Part shown: piece by piece, positions 9,757-18,412 of the stretch
How the letters are laid out: every line of letters begins with the position of its first letter
Position numbering within the stretch: the stretch's first letter is position 1
Assembly (NCBI GenBank): GCA_963768775.1
Contig: CAVYIY010000006.1
Coordinates: 372,001-436,000 of the forward strand
Source of the DNA: FEN-33 sp963768775
GTDB taxonomy: Archaea; Thermoplasmatota; Thermoplasmata; Methanomassiliicoccales; UBA472
Length of the DNA: 64,000 nucleotides
Reading direction: 5' to 3'
The notes under the pieces: model-generated
The model's database searches: none
What the model saw: only the letters and a program-made list of their open reading frames with translations
What the model was told of the DNA's origin: nothing
Translations under genes and position numbers: made by a program

Positions 9757-10316
9757 TGGCCATGATTTGATAACGAAGTCCAGTCACGACTTTCGCGCGG
9801 AAAGAAGTATTGTCATGGTCGAATTGATTTTGAGTTCTAAAAGAATCATTGAATATTACATTAAATAATATTGCTGTTTTAGCAATCATCTCATTAATTT
9901 AATTATATAGCATTCATAAATATATTTTCCTCTTCCGATATTAATTTGATGAACTGCTCGCCTTTCAAACAATATTGAATCGATCTTAGTAAATTATATG
10001 ATTAGAAATATAACATGATCCAAATGATGAAAACTATGCGCTCTGAATTAACGCAAGGTCCATCCATTTGCAACCCAGAACCCAATTGAATACGGATTCA
10101 TCTGGCCGCCGGATAGTGAAATATAATCGCAAAGAGACCCAATCTTCTCTCTTTTTTTCATAAATTCAGTACTGCCAAAGTGGCCTCGCTGAAATAGTCA
10201 AGATAGGTCGAATTTGCTAAATTGACATACTATTTATTTGAATAACGATACTAGATTAATAAATATATGTTTGCATTTTATTAGGACTTTCGACGCCAAG
10301 ACACCAATCCAAGAAT
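9757..10316. other. AT-rich intergenic gap
   Basis: About 560 bases without a convincing gene on either strand. It is strongly AT-rich compared with the rest of the window. It should hold the promoter of the surface protein gene on the left. A perfect 6-base inverted repeat (ATTGCT, five-base loop, AGCAAT) lies at 9870-9886. Otherwise I see nothing definite. Confidence 0.5.
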
Positions 10317-10451
10317 CTATTCCTTATTCTCTGATTCATACAGATCGCACAGTTCATTCAAGAATTGATCGTATGTCCTTCGAAATTTCAATTTGTACAA
10401 TCGGTCCCTAGTCACAGGCGTAACTTGAATCGTTGTCTTTTTGTCTTTCAT
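10317..10451 (-). CDS. Small ribbon-helix-helix-like protein
   Basis: A 44-residue protein beginning MKDKKTTIQVTPVTRDRLYK and ending in LCDLYESENKE. The alternating TTIQV strand followed by an RDRLYKLKF helix and a TYDQFLNELCDL helix is the layout of ribbon-helix-helix DNA-binding proteins, such as VapB-type antitoxins and small archaeal repressors. A strong Shine-Dalgarno sequence (AAAGGTGG) lies about eight bases before the ATG, which supports translation. No toxin gene is adjacent. The upstream region contains repeated AT-rich motifs that could be its operator. The fold call is good for such a short protein; its target is unknown. Confidence 0.62.
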   Translation of the reverse strand: MKDKKTTIQVTPVTRDRLYKLKFRRTYDQFLNELCDLYESENKE

Positions 10452-10734
10452 CGGCAACCACCTTTCGTCTCTAACTATATGTGTTAGATAATACTATAAT
10501 AGCAATAGTTATGATATAATTATTTGCAATGATAGTTTAGATTGTAATATTGTTTCTATTTTCATTATGCAAATCAATATTAGGCATAATTATAGTTATT
10601 ATGCGTATAGAACTGTACATCCAAGTCAACGACGGTCTCCCGAATATCAACTTGGAATAGGGTAAAAAGGCCTGCAACTCATAGGAAAATGAGTCAAAAG
10701 GGCGTTTCGCAGGAATCCCTCCCGAAAACGAGCA
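10452..10734. promoter_or_regulatory. AT-rich region upstream of the ribbon-helix-helix gene, with TATAGTTA motifs
   Basis: The octamer TAACTATA at 10472-10479 recurs in inverted orientation as TATAGTTA at 10591-10598, with a related AATAGTTATGATA near 10503. This could be promoter and operator sequence for the small regulator, which reads leftwards from here. No gene is visible. Confidence 0.3.
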
Positions 10735-11541
10735 TCAAGGTGCGGGAGATCTGCCTTGAACCTTGAGACGCTGCAGATATTCAAGCCTTCTTTGAACGTA
10801 CGCTGCTGCATTGGGGCCGAATGGGACATACTCCGCGACTTTCCACCCTTTCTTAGCAAGATCGAGCTTGGTCGCATCCGAGAGACCTTTCAGCATCCCT
10901 ATCTCCATCTTCGCTCTCATTCGATCCATATCTATTGCCCACGAGAGAATCTCCGGGTCATGGGTTCCCAATGCGTAACTGTCGCCGCTTTCAGACAAGA
11001 CATTTGCGAGCTCGATGAATCGTTTCTGGATTTCGCGAAAGTCCTTTGCATCTCCGGCATAGGCCCCTTTCACGAGCCTAACCTTGACCTCGTTTTCGAT
11101 CATAGCGTCCAAGTCTCTTCCAGTTCGATCGAGATAGGCCTGAAGGGCGACTGTAACTTTCAGACCATTCTCCGAGCACGCGCGGGCGGCGTTCAATGTG
11201 AAATCGACCATCGACCTACCTTCCATATCAATCTCATACCCGACTCCTTTGTCTTTCGCGGCAACCCCTATCTCGAGAACATTCCGAAGGCATAACTCGC
11301 GGTCCAGGAGGTAGCCCAGCGAAGTGATCTTGACGGTGACTGCTGCCTCCAGCTTTTCTGCCGAGATATTCTTCACTAGTTCCTGGTACGCTTTGACTGA
11401 TTCCTGGATCTCCTCCGCCTTCCTCGAGAATTCTCCCAGAATGTCCAGGGTTACCTTAATCCCCAGGCTATTGCGAACTTTACTCCATGAGCATGCGCTC
11501 GCCCAATCAGGAAGCACCCATCGGTCTTTCGGATCGGCCAC
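10735..11541 (-). CDS. Proline dehydrogenase
   Basis: This FAD-dependent TIM-barrel enzyme oxidises proline to pyrroline-5-carboxylate. The proline dehydrogenase fingerprints are all present: VTVKITSLGYLLD, then MEGRSMVDFTL, VALQAYLDRTGRDLD, VRLVKGAYAGD, LGTHDPEILSWA, and the C-terminal YVPFGPNAAAYVQRRLEY with the substrate-binding arginine pair. At 268 residues it is a short monofunctional form, like other archaeal and Gram-positive enzymes. The start is GTG. There is no pyrroline-5-carboxylate dehydrogenase next to it, so the partner step must be encoded elsewhere. It precedes nothing obvious on its strand. Confidence 0.88.
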   Translation of the reverse strand: MADPKDRWVLPDWASACSWSKVRNSLGIKVTLDILGEFSRKAEEIQESVKAYQELVKNISAEKLEAAVTVKITSLGYLLDRELCLRNVLEIGVAAKDKGVGYEIDMEGRSMVDFTLNAARACSENGLKVTVALQAYLDRTGRDLDAMIENEVKVRLVKGAYAGDAKDFREIQKRFIELANVLSESGDSYALGTHDPEILSWAIDMDRMRAKMEIGMLKGLSDATKLDLAKKGWKVAEYVPFGPNAAAYVQRRLEYLQRLKVQGRSPAP

Positions 11542-11668
11542 GAAGATGCAACGTAGGGCATATGATATAGGAATTGCGTTTCGAGCTGCCCCTCTGGAAG
11601 CGAGATGAGCAGAATTGGAAGAGAAGAGAAAAAGATGGAAAATGAAAGGGTTTGATGCTGCATTCCGT

Positions 11669-12277
11669 CTACTTCGAAATCAGCAATGGCAGCAATGGCT
11701 TGCCCTTGACAACTAATACCGATATCGCAGCAGCCATGTAGGTCGCGAAGAGCGATGTCAATATTGCAAAGACACCGACCAGCACCCTCCAGTCGCTGTT
11801 GAAGACGGTCTTAGTCGAGCTGCCAAGGTCTGTCCACCATAGGGCCAGCATGAAGAACATGATGGCGGCTACGAGAAGCAGAACAGGCAACATCTTGACC
11901 GGCTGCATTATCGATACCAGGCAAGCAATCAGCAGTGCCAGGCCCACAAAGGCCAGGGCGACCGCGCCTGCGGCTGGTGCTCCGCTCAACCCTAGCAACG
12001 GAGTCAATCCATCGCTCGCTATTGCCGGGAATGCCAAACAGAAGAATGCCAGCGGACCAAATATCGCCGTCAGGAGCAGGTTCTCGTTCAGGTATGCGAT
12101 TACCAAAGCGACAATCAACCCCCAACCAGCAAATGGAATCACTGCCAGTATTACTCCCAGGTCTTCATACGACTTGAAGCCAAAAAAGGCTATCAAGGCG
12201 GTGATCCAACCGATCATCAGAAGACCCAGCACCTCGGCCATAGCCACTTTCGTGTGCACGTTTCTTTCTTCAGCCAT
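11669..12277 (-). CDS. Six-helix membrane protein, possibly YaaH/AceTr-like
   Basis: A hydrophobic protein of 202 residues with about six predicted transmembrane helices and a short polar N-terminus. The spacing, with a glycine-rich first helix (AEVLGLLMIGWITALIAFFG), a second pair around YLNENLLLTAIFGPLAFF, and a C-terminal helix, resembles the GPR1/FUN34/YaaH family of acetate or succinate transporters. I do not see that family's full NPAPLG signature, so this is only a suggestion. It is on the same strand as proline dehydrogenase and 127 bases upstream of it, which would permit cotranscription. Confidence 0.5.
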   Translation of the reverse strand: MAEERNVHTKVAMAEVLGLLMIGWITALIAFFGFKSYEDLGVILAVIPFAGWGLIVALVIAYLNENLLLTAIFGPLAFFCLAFPAIASDGLTPLLGLSGAPAAGAVALAFVGLALLIACLVSIMQPVKMLPVLLLVAAIMFFMLALWWTDLGSSTKTVFNSDWRVLVGVFAILTSLFATYMAAAISVLVVKGKPLLPLLISK

Positions 12278-12634
12278 TATACATCTCTCCTAATTTGAGA
12301 GACACTCAGAAAGAATGGTACCCGGATTCCCAGATCGGCATAGCAAATCCTCGCATGCAATCTAGGATGAATCCTGCATCCCCTCATATGTGTCCCCTCC
12401 TAAGCCATGACGGCTTTCCTCACGAACTGCACTTGCAGTTCCCCAAAGCCGTATTCCGAATGTTGTCTATTATAAACTTTATGCTTAATCAGCGTTAATT
12501 GACGCATTTATTGGTAGCAACCAAATAAGTACATTTCTTTGAAAAATCGGCGCCTTTTTTACCAAATATATAAGTATTAAATTTCTGCTAATACGTTACT
12601 TCACAGATATCCCGTCCGAAGATTGATTCTCCCT
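12278..12634. other. Intergenic gap between membrane protein and recombinase genes
   Basis: About 360 bases, AT-rich towards the recombinase end. I see no RNA gene, repeat or attachment site. The leftward promoter of the membrane protein gene should lie in the first 100 bases. Confidence 0.4.
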
Positions 12635-13481
12635 TCATGCAGGAATAGGGGCTTCGGCGTTTCTAGACGCTAATTCTGTGGCGTGCCGATGACGCGGGTC
12701 TTTGACATTCGCAGAGATCATCGACTGGACTTGGTTGAATTCCTCCAGCGAGATTATCGGGGCATGAGTGCTCGGAACCAGGATTTTATCCCAGCGCCTG
12801 AAGCCAGCATACGCGGGGTTGTGCAGCAAATGGCTTATCGACCATTTGGTCCAAGGGCACCCGCGACGGGTCAGGATCTCGGCAGAATTCATTGACATGG
12901 CGATGTTGCTCATCCGCTCTCCGACCGCATAGCGAGCGAATATCTGGCGGACCGTCACTGCCTCCTCTGGCACGATGGCTAGATCATTTTCCTCGATGCA
13001 ATAGCCGAAGGGCGGGTTGAAGCCGAGCAGGCCGGGCGCGTTCTCCGCCTTGTGCGCCATGCCCATGTACGTCCTTTCGCCGATCTGCTCGCTCTCCAGC
13101 TGCGCGATCCGTTGGATGATGTCGACGACGAACCGGCCGACGGCGGTCGAGGTGTCCAGCGACTCGTTCATGCTGGTGAACTTCTTGCCCCACTTCTCCA
13201 AGTTCTCCATCATGATCATGAAGTTCTTGCTGTTGCGGTGGATACGGTCCATCTTCATTACCAGGATCACGTCCCACCTCGCCCTCTCTTCCATCATCCT
13301 TTGGTAGGCTGGCCTGCGAGTGTTCCGGCCCGAGTGGCCGTTCTCCTCGTAGAACTCGGCCATTTCCCAACCTTGAGCCTCGCAATAGGCAAGCAAGCCG
13401 CTCCTTCTGGGCATCAAGAGAATAACCTTCCCTTGCCTGGTCCTCGGTGGAGACACGAGTGTAAACGGCGACCCTAACCAT
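12635..13481 (-). CDS. Serine recombinase, second of a tandem pair (one frameshift)
   Basis: A site-specific serine recombinase. The N-terminus VAVYTRVSTEDQAREGYS holds the catalytic serine in RVST. The resolvase core follows (GHSGRNTRRPAYQRMM, VMKMDRIHRNSKNF, AQLESEQIGERT), then a recombinase domain (LGFNPPFGYCI, HNPAYAGFRRWD). The frame changes near 13400 through one extra base in the codons for KERL-LAYCEAQGW; removing it gives 281 residues. The zinc ribbon and long coiled coil of classical large serine recombinases are absent. GGAGG lies nine bases before the ATG, inside the end of the neighbouring recombinase gene. Probably a former mobile-element integrase. Confidence 0.82.
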
Positions 13482-13517
13482 AGGAGGTGGCCTCCAGCCT
13501 TGTGCAAGCTTGAGCTG

Positions 13518-14306
13518 CTAGTCGGCGACCTGATGCGTTCCTGCATCTTCGCCTGAACATCGTTGTGAAGGTCGATCGAGATTATCGGGACATGGTGGCC
13601 CTTTCGAAGGATCCCGTCCCATCGAACGATAGCCGCAATATAGAGGATTGTGAAGGATATTCGATATCGCTTCCTTGCTCCAGCCAGTACCCTTCTTGCT
13701 GCTTACATTATTCGCATTGAGGTGATTCGCGATGTCCTGCATCGAGAGTCCGCCAATATAGAGGGAATGGATGTTCTGGACCACCTCGGCCTCCGACTCG
13801 ATCACGCAGAGCGTACGATCCTGGTAGAGATATCCGAACGGCTGCCCGAATCCAAGGTATCCAGCTCCTTTCTTCGCCTTTTGGGCCATGCCGACCTTGA
13901 CCCGCTCCCCGATCTGCTCGCTCTCGAGCTGGGCGATGCGCTGGATGGTGTCCATTACGAATCGGCCTATGGCCGTCGTTGTGTCGAATGCCTCCTGCAT
14001 GGAGTTGAACTCCTTCTTCCAGGCGTTCAAGGAGTCCATCATCTGGGCGAAATTCCTGCTGTTGCGATGGATTCGGTCCATCTTCAGAACGACCAGCACA
14101 TCCCATTTATCCTTCTCTTCCATCATTCGCTGGTAAGCCGGTCTTTTTACGTCGCGGCCGCTGAAACCCTCGTCGACGTACTGTGAGACGCTCTGCCAGT
14201 TGCGTGCCTTGCAGTAGGCATTCAGGCGCTTCAGCTGCGCTGGTATGCTGAATCCTTCCTTGGCCTGGTCTTCAGTGGACACCCGTGCGTAGAGGGCGGC
14301 GCGCAT
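13518..14306 (-). CDS. Serine recombinase, first of a tandem pair (frameshift near its end)
   Basis: A paralogue of the next gene downstream, with the same plan: catalytic serine in LYARVSTEDQAKEGFSIPAQ, then VLKMDRIHRNSRNFAQMM, AQLESEQIGERV and the recombinase domain LGFGQPFGYLY and HNPLYCGY. After YCGY, near 13632, one extra base shifts the frame; in the next frame the expected VRWDGILRKGHHVPIISID continues. That corrected frame finds no stop before the second recombinase, so another indel near 13490-13520 is likely. Like its partner it is short and has no zinc ribbon. Two near-parallel short recombinases in tandem suggest duplication or a two-protein recombinase. Confidence 0.82.
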   Translation of the reverse strand: MRAALYARVSTEDQAKEGFSIPAQLKRLNAYCKARNWQSVSQYVDEGFSGRDVKRPAYQRMMEEKDKWDVLVVLKMDRIHRNSRNFAQMMDSLNAWKKEFNSMQEAFDTTTAIGRFVMDTIQRIAQLESEQIGERVKVGMAQKAKKGAGYLGFGQPFGYLYQDRTLCVIESEAEVVQNIHSLYIGGLSMQDIANHLNANNVSSKKGTGWSKEAISNILHNPLYCGYRSMGRDPSKGPPCPDNLDRPSQRCSGEDAGTHQVAD

Positions 14307-14442
14307 GGCAAAGCCTTACCTATTCTGGCCTGTCCAGCTTAGGTTCCCATCCCTGGCTGACAGCTGTCTGACATATTCTGTCGTGCCATATAAAAACGTA
14401 TTGGTTTGAAAGCCGTCCAACACTGCGTAAGGCTTGCATCTA

Positions 14443-14456
14443 AATTAATTTATACA
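14443..14456 (+). promoter_or_regulatory. Probable promoter of the OB-fold protein gene
   Basis: AATTAATTTATACA is a plausible TATA region about 80 bases before the ATG at 14535, in the gap between the divergent recombinase and OB-fold genes. Spacing is somewhat long, so the call is tentative. Confidence 0.4.
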
Positions 14457-14534
14457 GAAGCGTATCATACTTCAATAATTAACATTTGTGTTAATCCTCA
14501 GGTTTATCCATGTTTAGGATATGTTTCCGTAGGC

Positions 14535-14960
14535 ATGTGCCGCGAGGAACTGGAATCCAAGATCTCCGAATTGCGAAAGGAATTCGGCGGCCTGTTGGAT
14601 GATGAAGTCCTGAGGCGCATCGCATTAGATGAAAGAGGATTTGCAATGCCAGCTCCAAAAAAGACCGTCGCGGAGCTAAAGGACCGCGAAGAGATAACCA
14701 TTGAACTTGAAGTCACAAAGATCGCCGATATCAAGGAGTTCGAAAAGCGCACCGGCGGACGAGGAAGGGTGCGCAACCTCAACGTGAGGGATGAGACAGG
14801 CAGTTGCCGCTTGGCTCTATGGGATGATGATGTAGACCTGGTGGAGAAGATGGAGATCCAGGTCGGCACCAAGCTGTCATGCTCTGACTGTTTCGTCAAG
14901 AAGACAGATTTCGGCACTGACATCACTAAGGGCAAGAATGGCAAGATCGATAAACTTTAA
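14535..14960 (+). CDS. OB-fold single-stranded nucleic acid binding protein (RPA-like)
   Basis: A 141-residue protein starting MCREELESKISELRKEFGG. The first 45 residues are a helical segment like that found in archaeal RPA proteins. A single OB fold follows, with strands at EITIELEVTKI, RNLNVRDETGSCRLALWDD, and VGTKLSCSDCFVKK. This matches the DNA-binding domains of euryarchaeal replication protein A, but there is only one OB fold and no zinc finger, so it may be an accessory RPA rather than the main one. A longer in-frame start exists upstream but lacks family similarity. The gene is followed by a clear hairpin and is divergent from the recombinase pair. Confidence 0.75.
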   Translation: MCREELESKISELRKEFGGLLDDEVLRRIALDERGFAMPAPKKTVAELKDREEITIELEVTKIADIKEFEKRTGGRGRVRNLNVRDETGSCRLALWDDDVDLVEKMEIQVGTKLSCSDCFVKKTDFGTDITKGKNGKIDKL

Positions 14961-14970
14961 ACCTATTATT

Positions 14971-15000
14971 AGATTAGCTGCTAATGCAAACAGCTAATCT
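14971..15000 (+). terminator. Hairpin downstream of the OB-fold gene
   Basis: A perfect 10-base inverted repeat (AGATTAGCTG, ten-base loop, CAGCTAATCT) starts eleven bases after the stop codon and is followed by a T-rich stretch within 20 bases. It could end the transcript or protect its 3' end. Confidence 0.55.
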
Positions 15001-15165
15001 TATTCCGCATTTTTCTAATATCAAGATTTTGCCACTATCCCTCATAGGATTTGCATCAGAAATAATCCATAGAGGGAGACCACTCATGCTGGCAGGCTCA
15101 ATGTATCCTCTGCTTCCGATGGAAGAATGAGCCTTTGGAGGAAAACGAAAAGGTTTACTAAAAAT

Positions 15166-16507
15166 TTATTTCTTCTTCCTCTTGACCATGATTATTGCGA
15201 CGATCGCGGCCACGATCACGATACCAGCTATCAGGCCGACGATCGGCAGTATGCCGAGCAGACCGCCAAGACCGTTTCCGTTGGAATTGCTTGCCTGTCC
15301 GGAAAGGTCAGACTGGTAGGCGGAGATAGTGTCGATGTTCTGCTGTGCCTCCTGGATCGTCACCGGTTCCATCGTCACGTTCGCTTCGGGCAATTGGATT
15401 CCGCCCAAATCGACTGGGAGATTGAGCCCCTCCAGCGACGATTCCGCTCTGGTGAGGAAATGGATGTCGTCGGAGTAGTAGAACTTCTCGGAGCCGCCGT
15501 TCACGGCGATCTCGTATATCGCCACCTCGCCGTAGATCGGCAGGGTCACTAGGTCAACGCCGGTGCATTCCATTGTCGCGTTCACATACTGATTGACCGG
15601 CCCGAGGGTCCCGTTGACGATCTTCGGCTCGTCCTCGGTCGATAGCTTGCTGAAATCGATGGGGAAGCCCGTGATTCCTGCATTCCGAAGCGTGTCATTG
15701 TCGAACATCGCTGCCTGGTCGGATGCGGACAGGCCCTTGATATCGAGGAAGCCGGTCATGCTTCCGCTAATGCTAGCCAGAGAGCTGACGTTCCAGGTGT
15801 CTCCCACTGAAAGCGGGAACTCTATCAGATTGAGCGCCGGGGCGAACGTCGCCCCAACATTCAATTCCAAGTTGAAATCCAGGCTGTATTCGACGTTTCT
15901 ATAGGAATACGTGATTCCGGACACGTTGAGTCTTGGGTACCTCTGGAAGGTTCAAGAAGTTGATCGAGGCGACGGCGCTCGCCTTGTTGGTGGCGTTGAT
16001 GCTCTTTACCGCCATGGTGGACTTCTCGAAGACCACTGTCATCTCCGCGACATATGCTATATCTATCGAAGCCTCCAGGGAGAAGGTCATCGAGACATTG
16101 GGATAATTGCTGTCATCCCAGGCCCTAGTGCCGGCCGCTGGCATCTCGCCGGTCATCTGCACGTTCGCCCCGGCAGTGAATTTCATGGCCAATTGGCCTT
16201 GGACCACGTATTCCGTGTCGGTGGCGCTGGTGACATCGACTATCATCCAGGCGCTTGCCATCGCCTGCACCTGGAACTGGTCCAGGTTGCCCATGCCGAT
16301 CATGGTTTCCAGCGATTGCTGCATCTGGTCCAATTGCTGAGAGAACTCAGCGTCCAGGTCGACCGATTTTCCCATCGCCCATGAGTCGCCTTGGCTCCAG
16401 GTCGGCGTATTGACGACTGGCTCGACAGCGCAGGCCATGGAGGCGGACAGGGCACAGAACATCAAGGTCGCCACGATTGCGACCGCAGTTGTGATACCGG
16501 TCTTCAA
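15166..16507 (-). CDS. Secreted membrane-anchored protein of unknown function (one frameshift)
   Basis: A signal peptide (MKTGITTAVAIVATLMFCAL, cleavage near SMACA) precedes an extracellular region rich in beta-strand and N-glycosylation sites. A helical segment near the end (EAQQNIDTISAYQ) leads to one transmembrane helix and the basic tail KRKKK. The frame breaks near 15925, where one extra base separates NLPEVPK from LNVSGITYSYRNV; correcting it gives 446 residues. I do not recognise a family. The overall plan (secreted, C-terminal anchor, short Lys/Arg tail) matches the other two surface proteins in the window. It stands alone, convergent with the OB-fold gene. Confidence 0.68.
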
Positions 16508-16650
16508 ATCATCCCTCCCAAGTAGTGATAAAAATCGGATACTGGGTTATAGAGGTTACCTTCTGGATATCGATAATGAGTTGATTTTGAAAGAAGAAAA
16601 GGAAGGAATTGGAGAAGGGGTTTGTTTGGCGAGCTGACCGATCGCTTACA

Positions 16651-18316
16651 TCATTCCGGTGGCATGCCGCCCATTCCTGGCGGCATTCCACCCTGTCCGC
16701 CTGGCGGATCGGGGGTGCCTTCCTGGAGGCGATGACGTCGTCGATCCTCAGGATCATGTTGGCGACCTCGAGGCCGACTTCACTGCCTGGGTCTTGACGC
16801 GGAGCGGCTCGATGACGTTGAGCTTCAGCATGTCGATCCGGCTTGCCGGTGTCCAGGTTGATGCCCATGTTCTTGCCGTTCTTCTTCTCGTGCGCGCTCT
16901 TCAGCTGGATGACCACATCGATGGCGTCCAGTCCGGCGTTCTCCGCGAGGGCCCATGGGATTACTTCCATGGCGTTGGCGAAGGCCTCGATGGCCAGCTG
17001 CTCCCTTCCTCCGACGGTGGAGGCGTAGGATGCGAGCCTGAGGGACAGCTCGATCTCCGGTGCTCCGCCGCCCGGAACCGACCTTGCCGTCCTCGAGGGC
17101 GATTCCGACCACGCGGAGCGAGTCGTGCATTGCCCGCTCGACCTCGTCGATGACGTGCTCGGTGCCGCCGCGGATGATCACGGAGACGGCCTTCGGGTTC
17201 TTGCAGCCGGTGATGAAGGTCATCTCGTCCTCGCCGATCTTCTTCTCCTCGACCATGCCAGCGAATCCCAGGTCTGCGGCGGTCAGCTCGTCGATGTTGC
17301 CGACGATCGTTGGCCCCGGTGGCCTTGGAGATCTTTTCCATGTCGGACTCCTTGAGGCGCCTGGCGGCGAAGATGTCCTGCTTGGCCAGATAGTGCTGGA
17401 CCAGGTCGTCGATGCCCTTCTGGCAGAAGACGACGTTGGCTCCGGTCTGCCTTGATCTTGTCGACCATTCTCTTCAGGGTGGCCTCTTCCTCGTCGAGGA
17501 AGCGCTGCATCTGGAAGCGGGTCGCGGATCTGGATCTTGGCCTCGACCTCGGTCTTCTTGATCTCGAGGGCGGCGGAGAGCAGCGCGATCTTGGCGTTCT
17601 TGACCTGCTTGGCCATCCTCGGGTGGACGCGCTCCTTGTCGAGCACGATGCCCTTGATGATCTCGGTGTCGGCGATCGATGCCGCCGGTCTTCTTCTCGA
17701 CCTTGATGTTGTCGACGTCGACGGTCCACTTGCCGTGTCGTTCTTCTCGGCGATGGCCTTGATGGCCTTGACGGCCAGGTCGGCGAGGAAGTCCCTCTGT
17801 CCGCCCACGCTCTTGCCGGTCATGGCGGTCATGGCCACCTTGGTCAGCATCTCGATCGTCCTCGGCGGTGACCGGGACGGCGATGGTGTCCAGTACCTTC
17901 AATGCCTCGGCGGCGGCCATCTTGTACCCGTTCGCGATGATCGTCGGGTGGATGTTCTGCTCGATGAGGCTCTCGGCCTTCTTCAGGAGCTCGCCGGCGA
18001 TGATGACCGACGATGTCGTCCCATCCCCGCACTCGCTGTCCTGGGTCTTTGCGACCTCGACGACCATCTTGGCCGCGGGGTGCTGTACGTCGATCTCCTT
18101 CAGGATCGTTACGCCATCGTTCGTGATGACGACGTCTCCCATGGAATCGACGAGCATCTTGTCCATGCCCTTCGGTCCCAAGGTCGATCTTACTGCATCA
18201 GCGACGGCGCGGGCGGCAGCGATGTTGTTCGTCTGCGCGTCCCTGTTCTTCGATCTCTCGGTGCCTTCCCTGAGCACGATGATCGGCTGTTGACCATTAC
18301 CCATTCCGTATGCCAT
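16651..18316 (-). CDS. thsA: Thermosome subunit (group II chaperonin), frame broken about ten times as written
   Basis: This is a subunit of the archaeal ATP-driven chaperonin. All expected blocks are present but spread over three frames: VRSTLGPKGMDKMLVDSMGD, TNDGVTILKEI, GDGTTSSVIIAGELL, VAMTAMTGKSVGGQRDFLAD, GIVLDKERVHPRM, TGANVVFCQKGIDDL, ERAMHDSLRVVGIALEDGK, WALAENAGLDAIDV, ending in a Gly-Met-Pro-rich tail. I count seven one-base insertions and three one-base deletions; undoing them gives exactly 554 codons, the normal length. A Shine-Dalgarno GGAGG precedes the ATG. The gene has its own TATA promoter with a palindrome. Consensus errors are the likeliest cause; true decay would also erode the codons. 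Confidence 0.85.
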
Positions 18317-18346
18317 TAGAAATCCTCCGTGTGCCGGCGGTATTTT

Positions 18347-18366
18347 AGTGCTTCTATATAAGCACT
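18347..18366 (-). promoter_or_regulatory. Thermosome promoter with palindrome around the TATA box
   Basis: AGTGCTT and AAGCACT form a perfect 7-base inverted repeat around CTATAT. On the leftward strand this reads as a TATA box about 40 bases before the thermosome ATG. Dyads overlapping the TATA element are typical of repressor sites such as heat-shock operators; the regulator is unknown. Confidence 0.55.
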
Positions 18367-18412
18367 GCGGTCGATGAGGTCGCTGAAAAGTCCGCCTGGT
18401 CCTTGCCTACTG

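Noticed and set aside
9757..10316. Replication origin in the AT-rich gap
   Set aside because: No cdc6/orc gene is near and I could not find repeated origin-recognition boxes.
12295..12498. 67-codon plus-strand frame between the membrane protein and recombinase genes
   Set aside because: Composition is not coding-like and there is no ribosome site or recognisable motif.
12278..12634. Attachment site for the recombinases
   Set aside because: No pair of matching core sequences or tRNA end was found around 12.2-14.4 kb.
17474..18316. Treating the thermosome fragments as several overlapping short genes
   Set aside because: All pieces belong to one chaperonin in order, and correcting ten single-base indels restores a normal-length protein.
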